Below are positions 45,646 to 55,480 of a stretch of 64,000 bases of DNA, in pieces. The stretch comes from Mesoflavibacter profundi (GTDB taxonomy: Bacteria > Bacteroidota > Bacteroidia > Flavobacteriales > Flavobacteriaceae): the NCBI RefSeq assembly GCF_014764305.1, contig NZ_CP061703.1, forward strand, positions 2,523,501 to 2,587,500. The letters are read 5' to 3'. The stretch's first letter is position 1. Each line of letters begins with the position of its first letter. Position numbers and translations under genes: made by a program. Under the pieces are notes generated by a model. It searched no databases and was not told the DNA's origin. It saw nothing but the letters and a program-made list of their open reading frames with translations.

Positions 45646-46224
45646 ATGGCTATTCTATTCTTTTTAATTTTATTGTTGCTTTTAGCTATTTGTTCGTATG
45701 TTATTTTTAAAGCTTTAAAATGGATTTTAAAACGAAACATTAGAATCGTTTATACATTAATAGGTATTGGCTTTTTATTACTTCTTGGAGTTGTAAATCA
45801 TTTGTTTTTTAAAAACATGCAGTTTATACAATCAGAGGTTTATCCCAATTTATACATTGTAAAATATCCAGACAACGATCAAAAGGTATTACAGCAAGCC
45901 ATTAAAAATCAGGTTTTAAATCATTTTAAAACTACAGTTAGGAAAGGAAAACCATTATCGTATTCTAATAAAAATGACATTCATTTTTATAAGTATAGTG
46001 GTACAACTTTTGGGTTTTTAGGTGAAGCAGGAACAGGTTACTTTATAGACCATGAAGAAGATTTAGGTGGATTTGTAACAGAAGAATTAGTTATGTATTC
46101 CAATTATAAATTAGCCCAGTTTTATTTTAATCCTTGTAGTCAGGATTCTACTTTAATTTGTGGTGAAATCAAATATTTTAAAGAAGGTGAAATTTTTAAA
46201 TCAGAAATTCTACAAGATAAATAA
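45646..46224 (+). CDS. Two-helix membrane protein of unknown function
   Basis: 192 residues with two membrane helices (about 2-24 and 35-53) close to the N-terminus, then a soluble domain with no motif I recognise. It sits 20 bases after the SH3-like gene and 6 before the next membrane gene, indicating cotranscription. Confidence 0.76.
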   Translation: MAILFFLILLLLLAICSYVIFKALKWILKRNIRIVYTLIGIGFLLLLGVVNHLFFKNMQFIQSEVYPNLYIVKYPDNDQKVLQQAIKNQVLNHFKTTVRKGKPLSYSNKNDIHFYKYSGTTFGFLGEAGTGYFIDHEEDLGGFVTEELVMYSNYKLAQFYFNPCSQDSTLICGEIKYFKEGEIFKSEILQDK

Positions 46225-46230
46225 TGACCA

Positions 46231-46572
46231 ATGCCTACAATTAAAACCTTAATTACATATCTATTTTGGATAGTTTTGTCTCTTATCACAGGTATCGTGT
46301 ACGCAAGATGCATTATAAATCCAAATGCTGTGTCAGAAGAAGGTTTGTGGTATCTATTACATTTGTTTTTTGAAATAGGAATGCTACAAGTCGGTTTTTG
46401 GGTAGGTTTAACAATCGCAATATGCTTTATTTTGGTTGATATATTTTACTTAAAAAAGAAACTGAAAAACAATCATAAAAAGACGCTTAGTCGTCTAGTT
46501 GCATTTTTGATTATTACGGTTTTTGTGGCAATTGTTCACTACATATTAGAAAAGGGTATAGACGTTATTTAA
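46231..46572 (+). CDS. Three-helix membrane protein of unknown function
   Basis: 113 residues with three hydrophobic segments (about 7-24, 42-70 and 85-105) and a basic stretch between the second and third. I recognise no family. Spacing to the neighbours (6 bases before, 10 after) suggests that it is cotranscribed with the large lipoprotein gene. Confidence 0.72.
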   Translation: MPTIKTLITYLFWIVLSLITGIVYARCIINPNAVSEEGLWYLLHLFFEIGMLQVGFWVGLTIAICFILVDIFYLKKKLKNNHKKTLSRLVAFLIITVFVAIVHYILEKGIDVI

Positions 46573-46582
46573 AATATTATTT

Positions 46583-48502
46583 ATGAAACAAGAATTAATA
46601 AAACTTATAGGGTTTAGAATTAAATATTTAATTCTTCTTGTATGTATTGTAGCATGTAGACAAAGCAATAAAGAACAAAACGTATCTATACAAGAGGTAG
46701 AAACCGTTCAAGATTCCATTAAAACAAAGACATCAATTGATGATACAAATGGTATTGAAACCTATGATGATAATTTTTTTACAGTTTCTGAAGATTTTTC
46801 AGGAGAATATCAATTGTTGGATGGAATCACATATTTTTCAAATTCTGAAGAAAACAAATACTATAAATCGGCCATCATATTTAAAAAACTATCAGATACA
46901 GATTATGGCTATTATTATGTTGATAAAATTAAAGATGTTTCACCAATAGGCTATCATGGCGTAATTAGGCAATTAAAGGGTAAATTTTACAATTTAGGAA
47001 TAAAAGAAAATGACAGTCATACTAATAGTTTATTTATACAAAGTGAAGTTAAGCTTATTACAAAAGGTAATATTTTAGGTATGATTTCTTTTGGTGGAAA
47101 TTTTAAAAAATTTATGTGGTTTAAGAAAATGGAACCTGAAGACCAACATCATATTTCTTTACAAAAAACTTTAGCATTAGGTAAAAGCGATTATCAAAAA
47201 TTTATAACTGAGTACCAACAGGCTAAAAACTATGAGAATCCTGTTTTTTCACAAAGCATAAATCTTGAAGAATTTCCGGAATTAACTCAACAATTTTTTC
47301 AAAAGTTACAACAGTTTAAAGACCTAAATAAAGAATCTATAAAACACGAAGACTTTGAAGCTATTCTATCTAGTTTAAAAACCAAAACATTACCAGTAAT
47401 AGAAAGTACTAATTTTGACGATTTTATAGAGGCAGAAGATTTTAAAAACTTAGATTACAAAGCTTTAAGTTTAGACAAAATATATCCATATTTTAATGAA
47501 GAAGGTTATAATTTTCGAGCTATTTCTGCCTATAAATTAGATGTTTCCAATCAATTTTATACGCTAGTTGTCACCATAAAAAAAGGAGATAATGAAATGG
47601 AATCTCAACTTATTGACTATGATTTAAACGGTCGCATTTTAGATTTTAAATTAGTTTCATATGATGAAATTGCAGAAGGTTTGTCTGCAATACAATCTAA
47701 AATCACTAAAGACACAGTATATAGACATCATTTTTTTTATGAAGATGAAGGTTTTGAAGAAGATTATTTTCAAATTTTAGAAAACGGAAATTTAGGAGAA
47801 ATAAAAGCTAAAAATACTGTTGAAATACAAAACATGCCTTTAGTACATCACGCTTTACATCATTTAAAACTCAATTTATTTAATGTAAAAACTAATTTTT
47901 TAATAACTAAAACACATCCAAACCAACCAGAAAATAGAATTGTAATTATTCCAGAAATAGAAGAAGAAATAGAAGGTTTTTTAGCATTACACACACATAT
48001 TTTAATCATTAATGAAAGGTTAGGAACTATTAAGGCTAAATATTTTGAATCCTCAAAAACTAATCAATGGATATCTGACGCCATACGTTTAGATCAAATT
48101 GAAATAGAGACTACAACATATCAACTTTCAGACAGCGTAAACGCATTTGGCATAACAGCCCATTATTTTGGTGCCTCAAAAGCTAATCCGTATTATAATA
48201 AAACATTATCATTATTTGTTCAATCTGAAAACAAACTAAAAAAAGTATTAAAAAATTTTTCTGTCGAACAAATTACTGGCGAATGGAATGATGCTTGCGA
48301 CGGTAAAGATGTTGCTGTTAGAAGATCATTAGCGATGTCTGAAGTAACATCACAGGATTTTTATGATATTATTGCAAGACAAGAAACAGCAACTACAACA
48401 TTATTTATGAATGATTTAGATGAATGTGATGAAAAAGAAACCAGTAACAATCAAACTGTAATTTTAAAGTTTAATGGCTTGGAATATCAAATGGTAAATT
48501 AA
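46583..48502 (+). CDS. Large lipoprotein of unknown function
   Basis: 639 residues with a signal peptide and lipobox IVAC (C25). An acidic, disordered-looking stretch follows (about 30-55). The rest looks like two or three beta-rich modules, with ITAHYFGASKANPYYNKTLSLFVQ near the end, a segment typical of a poorly described family. Its last 4 bases overlap the last bases of the convergent exonuclease gene. Its role, and that of the whole run of genes, is unknown. Confidence 0.74.
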   Translation: MKQELIKLIGFRIKYLILLVCIVACRQSNKEQNVSIQEVETVQDSIKTKTSIDDTNGIETYDDNFFTVSEDFSGEYQLLDGITYFSNSEENKYYKSAIIFKKLSDTDYGYYYVDKIKDVSPIGYHGVIRQLKGKFYNLGIKENDSHTNSLFIQSEVKLITKGNILGMISFGGNFKKFMWFKKMEPEDQHHISLQKTLALGKSDYQKFITEYQQAKNYENPVFSQSINLEEFPELTQQFFQKLQQFKDLNKESIKHEDFEAILSSLKTKTLPVIESTNFDDFIEAEDFKNLDYKALSLDKIYPYFNEEGYNFRAISAYKLDVSNQFYTLVVTIKKGDNEMESQLIDYDLNGRILDFKLVSYDEIAEGLSAIQSKITKDTVYRHHFFYEDEGFEEDYFQILENGNLGEIKAKNTVEIQNMPLVHHALHHLKLNLFNVKTNFLITKTHPNQPENRIVIIPEIEEEIEGFLALHTHILIINERLGTIKAKYFESSKTNQWISDAIRLDQIEIETTTYQLSDSVNAFGITAHYFGASKANPYYNKTLSLFVQSENKLKKVLKNFSVEQITGEWNDACDGKDVAVRRSLAMSEVTSQDFYDIIARQETATTTLFMNDLDECDEKETSNNQTVILKFNGLEYQMVN

Positions 48503-49140
48503 AATCGCCTTAATAAATCTTTAAGCGTTAATCCTTTATTTTTTTCTTTTAATAAAGCAGAAAGTTTTAAAAACAAAATTGCAGTTAAATAAGCATCACC
48601 AGAAGCAGTATGTCTATCGTGCATAGTAATATTGAATTTGTTGCACAAATCGTCTAAACTGTAATGCGTTTCGGTTTTTAAATATTTTGTTTTTTTATAT
48701 AAAGTACCAGTATCTATTGTTTTGTTTTTAAGCTTTGGTAAACCTAATCGTTTTAAAGCTTCGTTTATCATTGCAACGTCAAAATTAACGTGATGCGCCA
48801 CAAGAATAGCACCTTCAATGTGTTTTAAAAACTGTTTTAATGCAGTTTCTTCTTCAACTTTTGCAATAGATCCACCTTTTAAAATACCATGTATTTCAAC
48901 TGTTTTAGCATTAAAGTGATCTTGTTTTATGTAACATTCTAGTTGATCTGCAACATCAATATTAAAATTAATTACAGTAACAGTTCCAATGGATAAAAGT
49001 CTATCTTTTTTAGGATTAAGTCCAGTAGTTTCAGTATCAAAAACAACAAAACGTGTATGTTCTAAGCTGTAAGCTTTTTTTAGGCTACTTACATAATTAG
49101 TCCAATATTCTGGATATTGTTTAGTAGAAAACCAACCCAT
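48499..49140 (-). CDS. DnaQ-like 3'-5' exonuclease (DEDDh)
   Basis: 213 residues with all three exonuclease motifs: FDTETTG (Exo I), HHVNFDVAMIN (Exo II) and HTASGDAYLTA (Exo III). It belongs to the epsilon-subunit family but is not the replicative proofreading subunit by context. It starts 2 bases after the DUF294 protein gene ends, so the two form an operon. Related exonuclease and DUF294 genes are often next to acetate symporters in other bacteria; here they are about 16 kb from that locus. Confidence 0.92.
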   Translation of the reverse strand: MGWFSTKQYPEYWTNYVSSLKKAYSLEHTRFVVFDTETTGLNPKKDRLLSIGTVTVINFNIDVADQLECYIKQDHFNAKTVEIHGILKGGSIAKVEEETALKQFLKHIEGAILVAHHVNFDVAMINEALKRLGLPKLKNKTIDTGTLYKKTKYLKTETHYSLDDLCNKFNITMHDRHTASGDAYLTAILFLKLSALLKEKNKGLTLKDLLRRF

Positions 49141-49142
49141 AA

Positions 49143-51059
49143 TTACATAATTTGTGATAACTGAAATCTAACTTGTACCAAACTTTGTATATCTTTTACT
49201 GGTTTAAAGCATCCTTTTAATTTTAATCTATCTGCTTTACTTAAACTGTGTACATCTACAAATCGACCAGAATCGTTATGCTTTAAACCTTGATTGGCGC
49301 GATAGCGAAGCAATATTTTAAAAGCATTAATACAAGAATCGTAAAGGTCTTCGTTTTGCGGTTCTATTTCTTTTAATTTTTTATATCTGGCAATTGTGCT
49401 ATTAAACTCTTTTACGTTATGCGATAAAACTAATAGTCTTGCAGCATCAACAAGAGGCATAATGGCTCTTTTTTTAATATCAAATTGGTCTTTGTGTTCT
49501 CCAGAATCTTCAACTAAAAAATTTCTGAAAAAACTTAATGGTGGCGGATTTTTAAGCGCGTTTAAACCTAAAAAGTTCAAGAATATTTGATAATTTTCTA
49601 TAGAAGTAAAAATACTTTTAGACATTTTATCTACCAATTTATGACTACCATAAACCAAATCGTAGTCAAAAAATATATTACATAAAAGTATTTTTTCTTT
49701 GGTAGGATTTGTAATCCAGTCGTTAAACTTAGCTTTCCATTCGGTTAAACTTAAACACCAATCAGGATTTTTAGCCATCATATTTGCAGGACAATACGCA
49801 AATCCTACTGTGTGTAATTTTGTGTTTATTAAGTTAGCTAGTTTTAAAAAATATGTACGTGCTTGTTCTATTTGATCTTCAGATAAATTTTTGTCTTTAA
49901 ATACCAATGCATTGTCTTGGTCTGTCATTAGTAGTTGTTCTTTTCTACCTTGACTGCCTAAAGCTAACCAAGAGAATTTAGTTGGTGGATCTTGTCCTAA
50001 CTCGCTAATACTTAATTTTATAATTTGTTTTGTAACAGCATCATTTATTGCCGAAATTATATTAGACGTAAATACCATTGGTATACCTTGCTCTAAATAA
50101 TTTTTTAAAAGGTTTTGAGCTTTTTCTCTTATATATTTTAAATTTTCGGCGGTTTTGGCGCGTTTAATTTCTTTAATTAAAACAGCAGGATTATTACCGT
50201 GAATAACAATGATGTCGTGTTCAGACAACATGCCTATTAAATTACTTTGTGATGTGCCATCTTCTGTAATACACAAATGAGAAATATGATGTTTTAAAGT
50301 CGCAATTTGTGCTTCGGCTACTGTTATAGTTGGCGGAAACGAAATTACAGGAGAAGACATTATTGCTGTAACAGGCTCGTCTATACTATGCATACCTGTT
50401 GCAATTTTGTTACGTAAATCTTTGTCTGTAATTATGCCAATTGGTTTGTTTTGTTCTGTAATTACAATAGATCCAACACGATTAGACTTCATTGTTAAAG
50501 ATGCGTCTTTAATAGTCGTTGTTGTGTTACATACTATTGGGTTTTTGGAGTATACAGCAGATTGAGCTTCGGTAAAATCGGAGTTATCAGGTTTTAAAAA
50601 TTCTACATTTGCAAACAAGGTTCCTTTATCTTCATCACTATAAGGGTTACGTGTATTGGTTGCAAAGCTTGCAATTATAAATTGGTTTGCTTTAGGATTA
50701 CTAATAATTATCTCTTGCAGTAGTGTAGAGGATATGCTATAAACAATACTTTCTTCTATTGCTTTTGCATCTAAAAAATATTGATCTTTTCTTATTAACG
50801 CACGAAGACCAAAAATATCACCTTCGTCACATTGGTCTACTAGTTTATGTTCTCTGTATACGCCAATTGCACCATCTTTAACAATAAAAAATTCGTCCTT
50901 AACAGCTTCACCTTGTTTAAAGACATAATTTTCTGGTTCTATATATATAACCTTTACTTGAGAAGATATGGTTAGTAATTGGTCGTAAGTTAACGCATCA
51001 AAAGGCGGAAAACCTTTTAAAAAGTCAAGAATACGTTCGGCAATAGTATTTTTATTCAT
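49143..51059 (-). CDS. cNMP-binding / CBS / DUF294 nucleotidyltransferase-like protein
   Basis: 638 residues. A cyclic-nucleotide-binding domain (about 15-125), two CBS domains (about 160-290), then a DUF294 nucleotidyltransferase-like domain (about 335-450) with LGSQGRKEQLLMTDQDNAL, followed by the DUF294 C-terminal helical domain. It resembles the PII uridylyltransferase fold and may modify a partner protein, sensing nucleotides through its two ligand-binding parts (inference). It is coexpressed with the exonuclease. Confidence 0.93.
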   Translation of the reverse strand: MNKNTIAERILDFLKGFPPFDALTYDQLLTISSQVKVIYIEPENYVFKQGEAVKDEFFIVKDGAIGVYREHKLVDQCDEGDIFGLRALIRKDQYFLDAKAIEESIVYSISSTLLQEIIISNPKANQFIIASFATNTRNPYSDEDKGTLFANVEFLKPDNSDFTEAQSAVYSKNPIVCNTTTTIKDASLTMKSNRVGSIVITEQNKPIGIITDKDLRNKIATGMHSIDEPVTAIMSSPVISFPPTITVAEAQIATLKHHISHLCITEDGTSQSNLIGMLSEHDIIVIHGNNPAVLIKEIKRAKTAENLKYIREKAQNLLKNYLEQGIPMVFTSNIISAINDAVTKQIIKLSISELGQDPPTKFSWLALGSQGRKEQLLMTDQDNALVFKDKNLSEDQIEQARTYFLKLANLINTKLHTVGFAYCPANMMAKNPDWCLSLTEWKAKFNDWITNPTKEKILLCNIFFDYDLVYGSHKLVDKMSKSIFTSIENYQIFLNFLGLNALKNPPPLSFFRNFLVEDSGEHKDQFDIKKRAIMPLVDAARLLVLSHNVKEFNSTIARYKKLKEIEPQNEDLYDSCINAFKILLRYRANQGLKHNDSGRFVDVHSLSKADRLKLKGCFKPVKDIQSLVQVRFQLSQIM

Positions 51060-51196
51060 ACTACTAAAGTATTGAAAAATTTAATGACTAAGATTGTTTT
51101 TACCTATAGTCATGCTAAATTTATATAGCAATTAATCACTTTTTTAAAAAAAATGAATTACCAAACATCTAAGCAAAGTTCAATTTATTCAATAAT

Positions 51197-53002
51197 CTAA
51201 TAGTTATCTTCAGGAATACTTGTAAGGGATTTTAGGTAAGCAATAATAGCTTGTTGTTCAGTTTCGGTTAAATTTAACTGGTCAATAGGTAATGTTTGAT
51301 GATCTAAATTAAAACCTAAACCATTTCCGCCACCAATATTATAAAAATTCATCACTTCTTCCAACGTATTATATGCACCATTATGCATGTAAGGCGCTGT
51401 AATAGCAACGTTTCTAACCGTTGGAGTTTTAAACATACCTTTATGTAATTCTTCTTTATATTTAAAGTAAAATCCTAAATCTGGATCTAAAATTTTGTTC
51501 TGGTTAGAGTAGGCAACACCAATGACTTCTTTTTCGGTTTCCGAGAAAAAAGGAGGAACAGTTCCGTTAGTTAAAGGAACAAAATGACAAGTTGCACATA
51601 ATGCTTTACCCATAAATAAGTTATAACCAAGTTTTTCTTGGTTGGTATAATCATTAATTTCTCCTCTAATATTTTTATCAAATCTTGAGTCAAAACTATT
51701 TAAAGTTGAAATGTAAGCCGAAAGCGCTTTAATAACATCTGTGTTCTTTTTGGGCATTTTACCATACGCTACTTTAAATTGATTTATATAGGTTGAATCT
51801 TTTAAAATGGCTTCAGAAAACTGATGAACATTAGTATTAAATTCTTTTTCATTTAAAAAAACAGATGCAATTTGCTCAATCATAGTTTCTGATCGTCCGT
51901 CCCAAAAAAAGCTTTGCTGAAATGCGCTATTTATTAAAGTAGGTGTATTTCTAGACATGGCGTCTCCGTTATTGTCCAGACTAGCTTTTTTAGCATCTGC
52001 ATATCCTAAATTTGGAATATGACATGTAATACAAGCCATATCTTGATTTGCAGATAGGTTTTTATCTACAAATAATTTTTTACCTAATTCTATTTGATCT
52101 TTTGTTGGATTACGGTTATTAACTGGTGTAAAAAAGTTAAGATTAAAACTGTTTGTTTCAAAAAAAGTATTAGCATCAAAATTAAAAGCATCTGTTGTTG
52201 TTGGTTGCCAAATATTACTGGTTTTTCTAATTGAAACCCAATGTGTAGTAATAGGATTTAAGTACGATTTAGTAAACGTAAACCTGTCAAAGGTTTCAAA
52301 ATCTGTGTTACTATTTATAAATGAAATGGTGCTTTTTACCGTACTAATAAACTTTTTATCTAAAGTTTTGTCTTTAGTTATAATTGTTGGTTGTAAAGTT
52401 AATTTATAAACGTCTAGTAAACTTTGTAAAGAAGTTGCAGACTCTTCTATGCCTAAGTGACTTACAGGCGTATCAAAACCAGAAATTGCAAGGCTAACTA
52501 TTCTAAATAATTGTTGATGTGTAGCTCTAAAAAAACGTTGTGCATCTAAGTCTCTTTTTTGCATATCACCAATTAGAATTTGCAGTAATCCTTTAGTGAT
52601 TTTAATTTCTTGTTTAAAATCTTCTGCAGTAGTTTCTTGAGTGTAAATGCTTTCTTCAATTTTTTGTAATCCTATTGGATGTAGTACTTTACCAGTATCT
52701 TCTTTATAAATAGGTAAAGCTGGTCCATTTGCACGATGTCCAACTTCTGGATTTAAATAAGAAGCAAAAGGTTCTGCCTTTTTAAATTCGGCTCTAGCAC
52801 ATTTAAAATAGTATTTAGAAAGTTTGTCTTTGTAACCAACATTATCTAAGCTGTCTAAATATTGATTTGCTAAAGACATGTGATTAATATAATAGGTTTG
52901 TGCAGTTTTAAAGTCTATAATGTTTTCTGTTTTAGGTTGTTCTTTTTTACAAGAAAAAAAGATAGTAAGGCAAATTATTAAGCTAATTTTAAAAATTCTC
53001 AT
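51197..53002 (-). CDS. Lipoprotein di-heme cytochrome c peroxidase (MauG family)
   Basis: 601 residues from the ATG at 53002; an upstream ATG (53035) would add 11 residues before a good lipoprotein signal. Lipobox FFSC (C18). The N-terminal 270 or so residues are helical and resemble imelysin-type domains. The C-terminal half has two heme-binding motifs, CITCH (C324-H328) and CATCH (C469-H473), and the ITAPYMHNG segment typical of these enzymes. It reduces peroxide or oxidises a partner in the periplasm. It is cotranscribed with the PhoX-like gene. Confidence 0.88.
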   Translation of the reverse strand: MRIFKISLIICLTIFFSCKKEQPKTENIIDFKTAQTYYINHMSLANQYLDSLDNVGYKDKLSKYYFKCARAEFKKAEPFASYLNPEVGHRANGPALPIYKEDTGKVLHPIGLQKIEESIYTQETTAEDFKQEIKITKGLLQILIGDMQKRDLDAQRFFRATHQQLFRIVSLAISGFDTPVSHLGIEESATSLQSLLDVYKLTLQPTIITKDKTLDKKFISTVKSTISFINSNTDFETFDRFTFTKSYLNPITTHWVSIRKTSNIWQPTTTDAFNFDANTFFETNSFNLNFFTPVNNRNPTKDQIELGKKLFVDKNLSANQDMACITCHIPNLGYADAKKASLDNNGDAMSRNTPTLINSAFQQSFFWDGRSETMIEQIASVFLNEKEFNTNVHQFSEAILKDSTYINQFKVAYGKMPKKNTDVIKALSAYISTLNSFDSRFDKNIRGEINDYTNQEKLGYNLFMGKALCATCHFVPLTNGTVPPFFSETEKEVIGVAYSNQNKILDPDLGFYFKYKEELHKGMFKTPTVRNVAITAPYMHNGAYNTLEEVMNFYNIGGGNGLGFNLDHQTLPIDQLNLTETEQQAIIAYLKSLTSIPEDNY

Positions 53003-53077
53003 AGAAAAAATTGAATAAACAAAATGAATCTTCATGGGTAATGAAGATTCATTTTTAAGGTAATATTTAAGGGATAA

Positions 53078-54583
53078 TTATCTAGGTAAGCCTTGTAATA
53101 AAACAATTTGTCCACCTTGATTGTGCGGTAAGTTATTAGATACAAAATCGTTACTTTTCCAGTAATGCGGCTGAAGATTTAAAATAAATGTATCTGGTTC
53201 TCCAACTTTATCAGAAATATCAATTAATGCACCAAATTCTCCAGAAAAAGCATCACTTCCGTTAGGTTCTAAGTTTGGTTCTATTTTAAGATCTAACACA
53301 GCTAATGGGTTGTTACCATTTAGATCTGTTTGGTAGATTCTTGCAGCGTGATTTCGGCTAAAAGAATTTGGATCTTCTTGAATGTATACATAGTTTTCTG
53401 TTACACATATGTTATCTGGACTTTGTAATGTACTTAAATTACCATCCATATTATTAGTGTCTGTGTTACCACTTACAATTTGTGTAAGCTGACCTTGTAA
53501 TGGGTTTGTAGGATCTAAAACTAATTTATAAACTGTTCCCCAATCGTTATAAGTACCTTGTCCTGGACCACGACCTGTAACAGCAAAATAGACATTTCTT
53601 GCATTTTCATCTGTACCTTTTTGGTAGTCTACATCTTCTACACGCATAAATTGAGAAGCAAATACATTGGAACAAGCAGTTTCCATTTCGTTTTTTGTAA
53701 AGTTTGCACCGTTAACGATTTCAACAAATTCTACATCATAAGTAGATCCAAAGTCTAAATCACCTTCGTTGTAAACTGTATTTGCAGCAACATCTTGTGT
53801 GCCTCCATTTCCATCAGAAACTTGTTTAAACCTTAGTACGTATATTTTACCATTATCTAAATCTGCATCACCATTTTCAGACAAATACATAGTTACTTGT
53901 CCTTCAGATCCGCTAGAATCGTCATCACCACCAATAATTACTGTTTTACCAGAGTAAGCATCTTTAGGTAAAGGCACAGCGTTTTCCCAAGAAAATTCGC
54001 CTAAAGCATCTAAACCAAAATCTGCTGTTGGAGTTGGGTTTGTTATCCAAGGATCTATACCTTTAACATCGTAAGAAATACTCTCGGAAGCAGATAAAAA
54101 TAAATCTTGTGAGCCGCCATGTATAGATGCTTCCCACATTGTACCAGAGCATTGTCTAGCATAATCTGCTACACCAGCATTTAATAACCATTCACCTTGA
54201 ATAGGATTCATGTATTGATCAAATCTTATTCTTGATACACTATAATCATCTTCTGCATTTACTACATAGATATATTCATCACCATCTTTTAGTAATCCAG
54301 CACCATCTTGTGCACCAACTAATCTAAATCCGTTAGATAAAACGTCTGTAGAACTAATTAAAGAATAAGCATTAACATTACTAAAATTAGAGTTAATGTT
54401 AACTAATGGATCTAAACTAGATTTATTTGAAAAAATAGTTTGTTGTGGAGTAAAGTCTTGTCCGTTTTGTCCGTCTTGGCCATCTTGACCGTTTAATCCG
54501 TCTTCGCCATCACAAGCTACAAACAAAGTACCTAGTGATGCAATAAGACCAAATTGAAAGCAAAGTTTTTTTAGTGTGTTCAT
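53078..54583 (-). CDS. PhoX/DUF839-like lipoprotein with collagen-like stalk
   Basis: 501 residues with lipobox FVAC (C24). Six Gly-x-y triplets (residues 26-43; GQDGQDGQN is part) follow at once and form a collagen-like stalk. The rest resembles a DUF839/PhoX-type beta-propeller, with acidic loops such as GGDDDSSGSEGQ and late ..LQSPDNICVTENYVYIQED. PhoX enzymes are calcium- and iron-dependent phosphatases, but I cannot confirm the metal site. It heads an operon with the di-heme peroxidase 42 to 75 bases downstream. Confidence 0.72.
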   Translation of the reverse strand: MNTLKKLCFQFGLIASLGTLFVACDGEDGLNGQDGQDGQNGQDFTPQQTIFSNKSSLDPLVNINSNFSNVNAYSLISSTDVLSNGFRLVGAQDGAGLLKDGDEYIYVVNAEDDYSVSRIRFDQYMNPIQGEWLLNAGVADYARQCSGTMWEASIHGGSQDLFLSASESISYDVKGIDPWITNPTPTADFGLDALGEFSWENAVPLPKDAYSGKTVIIGGDDDSSGSEGQVTMYLSENGDADLDNGKIYVLRFKQVSDGNGGTQDVAANTVYNEGDLDFGSTYDVEFVEIVNGANFTKNEMETACSNVFASQFMRVEDVDYQKGTDENARNVYFAVTGRGPGQGTYNDWGTVYKLVLDPTNPLQGQLTQIVSGNTDTNNMDGNLSTLQSPDNICVTENYVYIQEDPNSFSRNHAARIYQTDLNGNNPLAVLDLKIEPNLEPNGSDAFSGEFGALIDISDKVGEPDTFILNLQPHYWKSNDFVSNNLPHNQGGQIVLLQGLPR

Positions 54584-54614
54584 TTTTTAAGGTTATTTAA
54601 TTTTTGATTTTGAA

Positions 54615-54643
54615 CAAAACTATCCTTACCATTTTCTAATCAA
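54615..54643 (-). promoter_or_regulatory. Complete Bacteroidota-type promoter for the PhoX-like operon
   Basis: On the minus strand, TTG (54643 down to 54641), an 18-base spacer, and a perfect TAnnTTTG box (TAGTTTTG, 54622 down to 54615). The leader to the start codon would be about 25 bases. This is the best promoter match in the window. Confidence 0.62.
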
Positions 54644-54847
54644 GTTAAATTAAATTAATGCTTAGATTAATAAAAAATTACCTAAGTGTTACTAAGTAAA
54701 TTAATTGTAAAATTTTGATTTAATTATCTGAAAATCATATAATTATATTAATGTTTTTTAAAATTTTGCTTAACCTTTATTTAATAGTCATTTAAACCTA
54801 GTTTAACTTTTAAAACTTTTAAAAACATTGAATTTGCAGAAAAAACA

Positions 54848-55480
54848 ATGGACTTATTTTTAGTTGCTTTTGGCGCATTATTTTCTATAATTAACCCTTT
54901 AGGTACAGTACCTGTTTTTGTTGGATTAACACAAGAGCATAGTAAAAAAGAAAGATCTAAAATTGCATTTTGGACAGCTTTAGATGTTTTAATTATTTTA
55001 TTACTGTCTTTTTTTGCTGGACAATATATACTGTCTTTTTTTGGTATAACGTTACATGCACTTAAAATAGCTGGTGGACTAATTATTACATCTTCAGGTT
55101 TTGCTTTACTAACCGGAAAGTTTAGAGAGCATAAAGGAATGAAACGTAAGTTAGTACAAGAAGATATTCATACAAGAGACGCCATAAGTTTAACACCTTT
55201 AGCGATACCTATGCTGGCTGGTCCAGGAACAATTTCGTTATTAATTACTTATAATCAAGACTATAATTTAAATTCGGAAATAACTATCATTATTTGCGCA
55301 ATACTAATTGCAGCGTTAAGTATTTATTTCATTCTAAAAAGCGCTCATTTTATCGTTAAATTTTTAGGCGCTTCTGGTATTAATGCACTTTCTAGAATAA
55401 TTGGGTTTATTGTTATTGCAATTGGTGTGCAGTATATTATTTCTTCTGTAGAAGAAATTTTAAGCCGAATTTTAAATTAA
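54848..55480 (+). CDS. MarC-family integral membrane protein
   Basis: 210 residues with six membrane helices. The N-terminal FGALFSIINPLGTVPVFVGL and the central TPLAIPMLAGPGTISLLI are family signatures. MarC proteins are conserved inner-membrane proteins of uncertain function, possibly small-molecule transport. The gene is preceded by a 264-base AT-rich gap with nothing else obvious besides the promoter facing the other way. Its last 9 bases overlap the convergent MFS gene. Confidence 0.93.
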   Translation: MDLFLVAFGALFSIINPLGTVPVFVGLTQEHSKKERSKIAFWTALDVLIILLLSFFAGQYILSFFGITLHALKIAGGLIITSSGFALLTGKFREHKGMKRKLVQEDIHTRDAISLTPLAIPMLAGPGTISLLITYNQDYNLNSEITIIICAILIAALSIYFILKSAHFIVKFLGASGINALSRIIGFIVIAIGVQYIISSVEEILSRILN

